Below, piece by piece: positions 6,596-10,242 of a stretch of DNA of 10,242 nt. The position numbers and the translations under genes were made by a program. The stretch lies in assembly GCA_003512365.1 (NCBI GenBank), contig DORI01000105.1, positions 5,525 to 15,766 on the forward strand, written 5' to 3'. Origin of the DNA: Crocinitomicaceae bacterium (GTDB taxonomy: Bacteria; Bacteroidota; Bacteroidia; Flavobacteriales_D; Crocinitomicaceae). The notes under the pieces are model-generated. The model was not told where the DNA came from and did no database searches. It saw only the letters and a program-made list of their open reading frames with translations. The stretch's first letter is position 1, and every line of letters begins with the position of its first letter.

Positions 6596-6844
6596 GTGTT
6601 TAAAACTATCCAAATTTTCCTGTTTTTACTTTTGTTTTCATGTACTTCCCATGAAAATACACAACGAAATAATCAAAAAGCTATGCGTGAAACAAAAAAG
6701 GAATTAAAAAAAACTCAAAAATCGAAAAAGAAATACATCAAAAAACGTTACCGCTTACATAGGAAAAATCAGTCGAAAGAAATGAGAAAGAAAATGCGAA
6801 AAGACCGAAGAAGGATGATTAGAGATAGAAGAAGATACAATTAG
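6596..6844 (+). CDS. Small, highly basic lipoprotein of unknown function
   Basis: 82 residues, starting at GTG (6596); no in-frame ATG lies upstream before the neighbouring gene. The N-terminus is a short lipoprotein signal (IQIFLFLLLFSC) with the lipid cysteine at residue 16. The remaining 66 residues contain 30 Lys/Arg against 6 Asp/Glu, with runs such as KSKKKYIKKRYR, RKKMRKDRRR and RDRRRYN, probably helical. Such a tail could bind anionic envelope polymers, lipid A phosphates or nucleic acid, but none of this is shown. Small Lys-rich lipoproteins of this type occur in flavobacterial genomes without assigned function. It is divergent from the Rieske-like lipoprotein across 33 bp and convergent with the ABC-F gene, whose stop is 13 bp away. 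The low-complexity tail makes coding status slightly less certain, though the clean lipobox supports it. Confidence 0.68.
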   Translation: MFKTIQIFLFLLLFSCTSHENTQRNNQKAMRETKKELKKTQKSKKKYIKKRYRLHRKNQSKEMRKKMRKDRRRMIRDRRRYN

Positions 6845-6857
6845 AATTATGATTTTT

Positions 6858-8753
6858 TTACAATAGCCTTTCCCATTTTAACATGAGTTGATCCAAGTAT
6901 CTTTTTTTATCTTCGTACAAAGATAAATTGGAGAAATAAGTTTGCGAATTATAATCCGAATTTGCAAGATCTTCCTCTACCTTCTTTATTTCGTCTTCTA
7001 AAGAAGTTATTTCTTTTTCAAGTCGTTGAAGTTCCTTTTGATTATTTTGTTTTTTATCGTCAGCCTTTTCAATTGGTTTTTGTTTTTCAACCACGATTAT
7101 TTTGGCTGTTTCTTTTGTCTTTTGATCTTTCACTCCATTTGGCTTCTCTTTCATTTTGTATGAAAGGTATTCATTCAACGTAAAGTGATGTATTTTTAAT
7201 GATTGGTGTTCTATATCCCAAATTCTATTGGTTAATCCATCAACAAATTCTCTGTCGTGTGATACAATGATAAAAGTACCCTCATAATTTAACAAAGCTT
7301 TTTTAAGGACTTGTTTACTTTGTATGTCTAAGTGATTCGTGGGCTCATCGAGTATTAGAAAATTAGAAGGACTTAATAATAATTGACACAATGCTAATCG
7401 GGTACGCTCTCCACCGCTTAAAACACTTACTTTTTTATCTGTGTCTTCTCCTGAGAATAAGAACGTCCCTAAAATTGATCTTAAATCTTTTCGAATATCG
7501 CCGACAGCAATATCATCAACAGTTTCCATGACTGTCTTATTTACATCTAATTTCTCGGCTTGATCTTGGGCGAAATACGTAACATTTACATTATGACCAT
7601 ATTGCACTTCTCCTTTAAAATCTATTTTTTTTGTAATTGTTTTAAGCAAAGTTGATTTTCCTACGCCATTAGGACCTAATAATGCAATTTTCTCTCCTCT
7701 TCCCACGGTGATATTCAAATTGGAAAATAGCAAATTATCTCCGTAGGATTTTTCCACTCCTTCTAGTGATAGCACCCATTTTCCCGGTTGAACGCTTAAA
7801 GGGAAGGTAATTTTGATTCCTGAGACTACGTCTTTTTCAATTTCAATCCGCTCTGTTTTTTCAAGCTTTTTTATTAATGATTGTGCAAATGCTGCCTTGG
7901 AACTCTTTGCTCTAAACTTGTTTATAAGCTCTTCCGTGTGTTTTATGTCGCGGTCTTGTTGCTTTTTAGCTGCTTGAGTGCGTTCTAGCTCTTCTGCTCT
8001 TCTTTCTTTGTAAAGCGAGTAGGGAAATGGAAAATCTAGTATTTTCCCAAGACTTATCTCCAAAGTTCTCTTGGTAACATTATCTAAAAAAAGCCGGTCG
8101 TGCGAAATGATGATTACCGCTCCTTCAAATTTTTGCAAATAAGATTCTAACCAACTGATGGATATGATATCTAAATGATTCGTAGGCTCATCTAATAGAA
8201 TAATGTCTGGATCATTCAATAATATCCGAGCTAATTCAGCGCGCATTTTCCATCCCCCCGAAAAGGTATCCATCGCTTTTTCAAAATCAGAATCTTTAAA
8301 TCCGAGTCCTTTTAATGTTTCTGAGATTCGCTCCTCCCAACTAAAACCTTCTATAACTTGAAACTCGTGATTTAAATCACTCATTTCATCCAGAAGACCC
8401 AAGTAACCTGCTGACTCGTAATCTGTACGAGTTACAAGTTGGGTGTTAATTTCTTCTAATCTTGTTCGAATATGATTCAACTGGGCATTCGATTCGTCTA
8501 GAAATTTAAATAACGACGATTTTGTATCGATTATGATATCCTGGGTGAGATGTCCAATTTTTGTTTCCTTAGGTAAATGTATACTTCCTTCTGAAGGCCT
8601 TATCTGTTGGGAGATTAATTTTAAAAGTGTAGATTTACCTGCACCATTTTTTCCAACTAATCCAATCTTTTCTCCTCTATTTATTTGAAGACTTACTTGC
8701 TGGAAGAGAAATCCTTGTGGTAAGTAATAACTTAGCTTTTCAAAATTAATCAT
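6858..8753 (-). CDS. ABC-F family ATPase, Uup-like
   Basis: 631 residues from ATG at 8753; a longer frame starts at 8786, but the ABC-F fold begins with MINFEKLSYYLPQG and a promoter candidate overlaps the longer start. It has two tandem ATPase domains and no membrane segment, so it is cytosolic. Domain 1: Walker A GKNGAGKST (34-42), signature FSGGW (164-168), Walker B ending in Asp188-Glu189 and NHLD. A charged linker (about 240-310) joins domain 2: Walker A GPNGVGKST (360-368), LSGGE (445-449), catalytic Glu470 in LDEPTNHLD. The C-terminus (~560-631) is a Lys/Glu-rich coiled coil, as in Uup. Proteins of this class act on the ribosome or in DNA maintenance; this copy is a housekeeping type rather than a recognised resistance determinant. 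It is a single gene, divergent from the 64-residue protein. Confidence 0.93.
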   Translation of the reverse strand: MINFEKLSYYLPQGFLFQQVSLQINRGEKIGLVGKNGAGKSTLLKLISQQIRPSEGSIHLPKETKIGHLTQDIIIDTKSSLFKFLDESNAQLNHIRTRLEEINTQLVTRTDYESAGYLGLLDEMSDLNHEFQVIEGFSWEERISETLKGLGFKDSDFEKAMDTFSGGWKMRAELARILLNDPDIILLDEPTNHLDIISISWLESYLQKFEGAVIIISHDRLFLDNVTKRTLEISLGKILDFPFPYSLYKERRAEELERTQAAKKQQDRDIKHTEELINKFRAKSSKAAFAQSLIKKLEKTERIEIEKDVVSGIKITFPLSVQPGKWVLSLEGVEKSYGDNLLFSNLNITVGRGEKIALLGPNGVGKSTLLKTITKKIDFKGEVQYGHNVNVTYFAQDQAEKLDVNKTVMETVDDIAVGDIRKDLRSILGTFLFSGEDTDKKVSVLSGGERTRLALCQLLLSPSNFLILDEPTNHLDIQSKQVLKKALLNYEGTFIIVSHDREFVDGLTNRIWDIEHQSLKIHHFTLNEYLSYKMKEKPNGVKDQKTKETAKIIVVEKQKPIEKADDKKQNNQKELQRLEKEITSLEDEIKKVEEDLANSDYNSQTYFSNLSLYEDKKRYLDQLMLKWERLL

Positions 8754-8783
8754 GTGCAAAATTAATCTTCCATAAAGTATTTT

Positions 8784-8817
8784 CAATACTATTCTTAATA
8801 ACTTTTATTTCACAAAA
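8784..8817 (-). promoter_or_regulatory. Candidate Bacteroidota promoter for the ABC-F gene
   Basis: On the minus strand a TTG (complement of 8813-8815, within TTTTG) is followed after 21 bp by TAGTATTG (complement of 8784-8791), which matches TAnnTTTG at five of six fixed bases. Transcription would start near 8777, leaving a leader of about 24 nt before the ATG at 8753 and supporting that start over the one at 8786. The region is very AT-rich, so chance matches are likely. Confidence 0.38.
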
Positions 8818-8881
8818 ATTCACAATTAACAACATTTGTTATTTATTGATGTTATATTAGTAAAATAATTATTACATACAG

Positions 8882-9076
8882 ATGGGTAGACCAGCTACAA
8901 GACCAGCCAAACTTAAGAACGGATTTTACATTGAGGTTAAATCACAAGGATCTTCATCAATTTTAATCAGAAGAGACACTAAAGAGCAAATGTTAATTGC
9001 TGCCGAAGACTATTCTCGTACCAAAGAAGTTACCATTAAAGGTGAAATGTTTAATGATAAATGGATTGCGGATTAA
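8882..9076 (+). CDS. Small conserved-looking hypothetical protein (64 aa)
   Basis: 64 residues from ATG at 8882, beginning MGRPATRPAKLKNGFYIEVK. I do not recognise a named family, though short proteins with this opening seem familiar from flavobacterial genomes. The predicted pattern is strand (GFYIEVKS), strand (SSSILIRRD), helix (TKEQMLIAAEDYSR), strand (KEVTIKGEM), which looks like a compact soluble beta-beta-alpha-beta fold. The basic N-terminus and RRD would suit nucleic-acid or protein binding, but this is not shown. No signal peptide or membrane segment is seen. The next gene starts 9 bp after its stop, so they are likely an operon. A weak TATATTAG (8853-8860) upstream lacks a TTG at proper spacing. 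Confidence 0.75.
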   Translation: MGRPATRPAKLKNGFYIEVKSQGSSSILIRRDTKEQMLIAAEDYSRTKEVTIKGEMFNDKWIAD

Positions 9077-9085
9077 GTTTTGACG

Positions 9086-9628
9086 ATGCGACGTTATTAT
9101 TTTTTTCCAATTCTATCAATAATTTCATTTCTTTTAATTCTTGTGCCCGTTGGAATTTATTTCAATAATGTTTCGCTAGCTAAAATTTCTGGCGTTCTCA
9201 CTTTATTAATAACCATAATTTCTATTAGGTTTTGGTTTCATGTTCTTCGTTCGAACAGTAATAGAAGTCCTGTAGTAAAACTCTCTATCAACGATTTGTA
9301 TTCATTAAAAAGAACCTTTTCATTTTTAAAGAATTGGAGTTCTGAATCTCAGGCTATCTTGCAAGGTAGAATAGGTGTCGCTTTATCGGAAGTTCGTTTT
9401 TTAGTAAACGGTGGTGATGTTTCACGAGAGGACGCAATTAATTTTTCCTTCATTATTGCATTAAAATATTTGAATGAAGACATTTTACCTATTTCTAAGT
9501 ATACAGTTTCTGGTGAGGCCTTAACAGCGTCAATTCAGTTACTACAAAGTAAAACTAATCTAACCTTTGAGGAATGTATCGCGATTTGTGCAGACGCAAA
9601 CATTGTAGAGGTCATTCCTAATAGTTGA
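9086..9628 (+). CDS. Membrane protein of unknown function, two N-terminal TM segments
   Basis: 180 residues from ATG at 9086 (MRRYYFFPIL); a TTG at 9080 would add two residues and is less likely. Two hydrophobic segments lie at about residues 4-24 and 31-50, joined by a short loop, so the rest (about 130 residues, from FHVLRSNSNRSPVV) should face one side, probably the cytoplasm because of the basic residues at RRYY and near RFWFHVLR. The soluble part is largely helical (LYSLKRTFSFLKNW, EDAINFSFIIALKYL, TFEECIAICADANIVEVI). No catalytic or binding motif was recognised. It follows the 64-residue gene by 9 bp and ends 58 bp before the -33 box of the rRNA promoter, so it is the last gene before the rRNA operon. 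The position may simply be conserved synteny. Confidence 0.75.
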   Translation: MRRYYFFPILSIISFLLILVPVGIYFNNVSLAKISGVLTLLITIISIRFWFHVLRSNSNRSPVVKLSINDLYSLKRTFSFLKNWSSESQAILQGRIGVALSEVRFLVNGGDVSREDAINFSFIIALKYLNEDILPISKYTVSGEALTASIQLLQSKTNLTFEECIAICADANIVEVIPNS

Positions 9629-9640
9629 ATTTTCAGTTAG

Positions 9641-9666
9641 TTGAAAAAAATCTTTTAGTTTTTCAA
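9641..9666 (+). terminator. Possible weak hairpin terminator between the membrane-protein gene and rRNA promoter
   Basis: TTGAAAAA (9641-9648) and TTTTTCAA (9659-9666) are perfect inverted copies around a 10-nt loop, 12 bp after the stop at 9628. The stem is almost all A-T, and what follows is an A-run instead of a T-run, so it is a poor intrinsic terminator in this direction. The A/T tracts may instead serve as an UP-like element for the rRNA promoter. Confidence 0.3.
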
Positions 9667-9686
9667 AAAAAACTTTCAAAAAGTTA

Positions 9687-9716
9687 TTGTTAGGAAAGAA
9701 TAAGTATGTATCTTTG
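9687..9716 (+). promoter_or_regulatory. rRNA operon promoter, Bacteroidota consensus
   Basis: TTG at 9687-9689 (-33 box), a 19-bp spacer, and TATCTTTG at 9709-9716 (a perfect TAnnTTTG -7 box) match the housekeeping sigma consensus of Bacteroidota. Transcription should start near 9720-9723. A/T tracts at 9641-9686 sit where an UP-like enhancer would be. It lies about 195 nt before mature 16S and is by far the best promoter in the window. Confidence 0.85.
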
Positions 9717-9830
9717 CACCCCGCAAATGAGGAAAACATCGGTTTTTGGAGATTAAGGAAGGTAAGTGTATGGTGTGTTTGTGAGGTAAAGATGTAACAT
9801 ATTGAGAGGTATTTTACAAAACAAGAAGAA

Positions 9831-9840
9831 GTTCTTTGAT
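9831..9840 (+). promoter_or_regulatory. boxA-like antitermination element in the rRNA leader
   Basis: GTTCTTTGAT in the untranslated leader resembles the boxA found before 16S in Bacteroidota, where GTTCTTTGA is typical, and relates to E. coli boxA (TGCTCTTTA). It would recruit NusB/NusE to the rRNA transcript. It lies about 75 nt before the mature 16S end. Otherwise the leader (about 9720-9913) holds no gene; a purine-rich stretch runs at 9861-9878. Confidence 0.6.
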
Positions 9841-9913
9841 TTATTGAGAAATAAGGAAACAGCGTTTTAAGAAAGAAACGACATCTCGAGCTCTTAAGAT
9901 TCGAAGTTATTAT

Positions 9914-10242
<329 letters not shown>

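Noticed and set aside
8754..8786. Longer start of the ABC-F protein at ATG 8786
   Set aside because: The extra 11 residues precede the usual ABC-F N-terminus, and the start overlaps a plausible -7 box; ATG at 8753 fits better.

Overview
The window looks like chromosomal DNA from a Bacteroidota bacterium, most likely Flavobacteriales and possibly Crocinitomicaceae; the family is my impression from memory, not a computed placement. The reasons are: a 16S rRNA 5' part that reads like this group; a textbook Bacteroidota promoter (TTG, 19 bp, TATCTTTG) in front of it; AT-rich DNA with no clear Shine-Dalgarno sequences before the starts; and a large Cys/Ser/Thr/Asn-rich surface protein of the type usually exported by the type IX secretion system (T9SS).

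Layout. (1) Positions 1-2629, minus strand: a small secreted protein of unknown function, followed 8 bp later by the first 770 codons of a giant modular surface protein that runs off the left edge. (2) Positions 2765-5798, plus strand: a tight four-gene acyl-ACP operon, KASIII, acyl carrier protein, second KASIII, SDR reductase, with two stop/start overlaps. (3) Positions 5802-6562, minus strand: a lipoprotein with a degenerate Rieske-like region, then a [2Fe-2S] adrenodoxin-type ferredoxin 11 bp downstream. (4) Positions 6596-6844, plus strand: a short, extremely Lys/Arg-rich lipoprotein, divergent from the pair in (3) across a 33-bp gap that contains a perfect 12-bp palindrome. (5) Positions 6858-8753, minus strand: a Uup-like ABC-F ATPase. 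(6) Positions 8882-9628, plus strand: a 64-residue hypothetical protein and a two-TM membrane protein. (7) Positions 9641-10242: a possible terminator hairpin, the rRNA promoter, a leader with a boxA-like element, and the first ~330 nt of 16S rRNA.

How the genes work together. The clearest functional unit is the KASIII-ACP-KASIII-SDR operon. Its parts could carry out one or two decarboxylative condensations and a beta-keto reduction on a dedicated ACP, giving a short beta-hydroxy- or beta-ketoacyl group. Similar sets occur in polysaccharide and O-antigen loci of this phylum, but here there is no glycosyltransferase, loading enzyme or acyltransferase nearby, so the product and its destination are unknown. 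The rest of the window is housekeeping (ABC-F, ferredoxin, rRNA) mixed with small envelope proteins. I saw no CRISPR array, insertion sequence, integrase, tRNA or phage gene.
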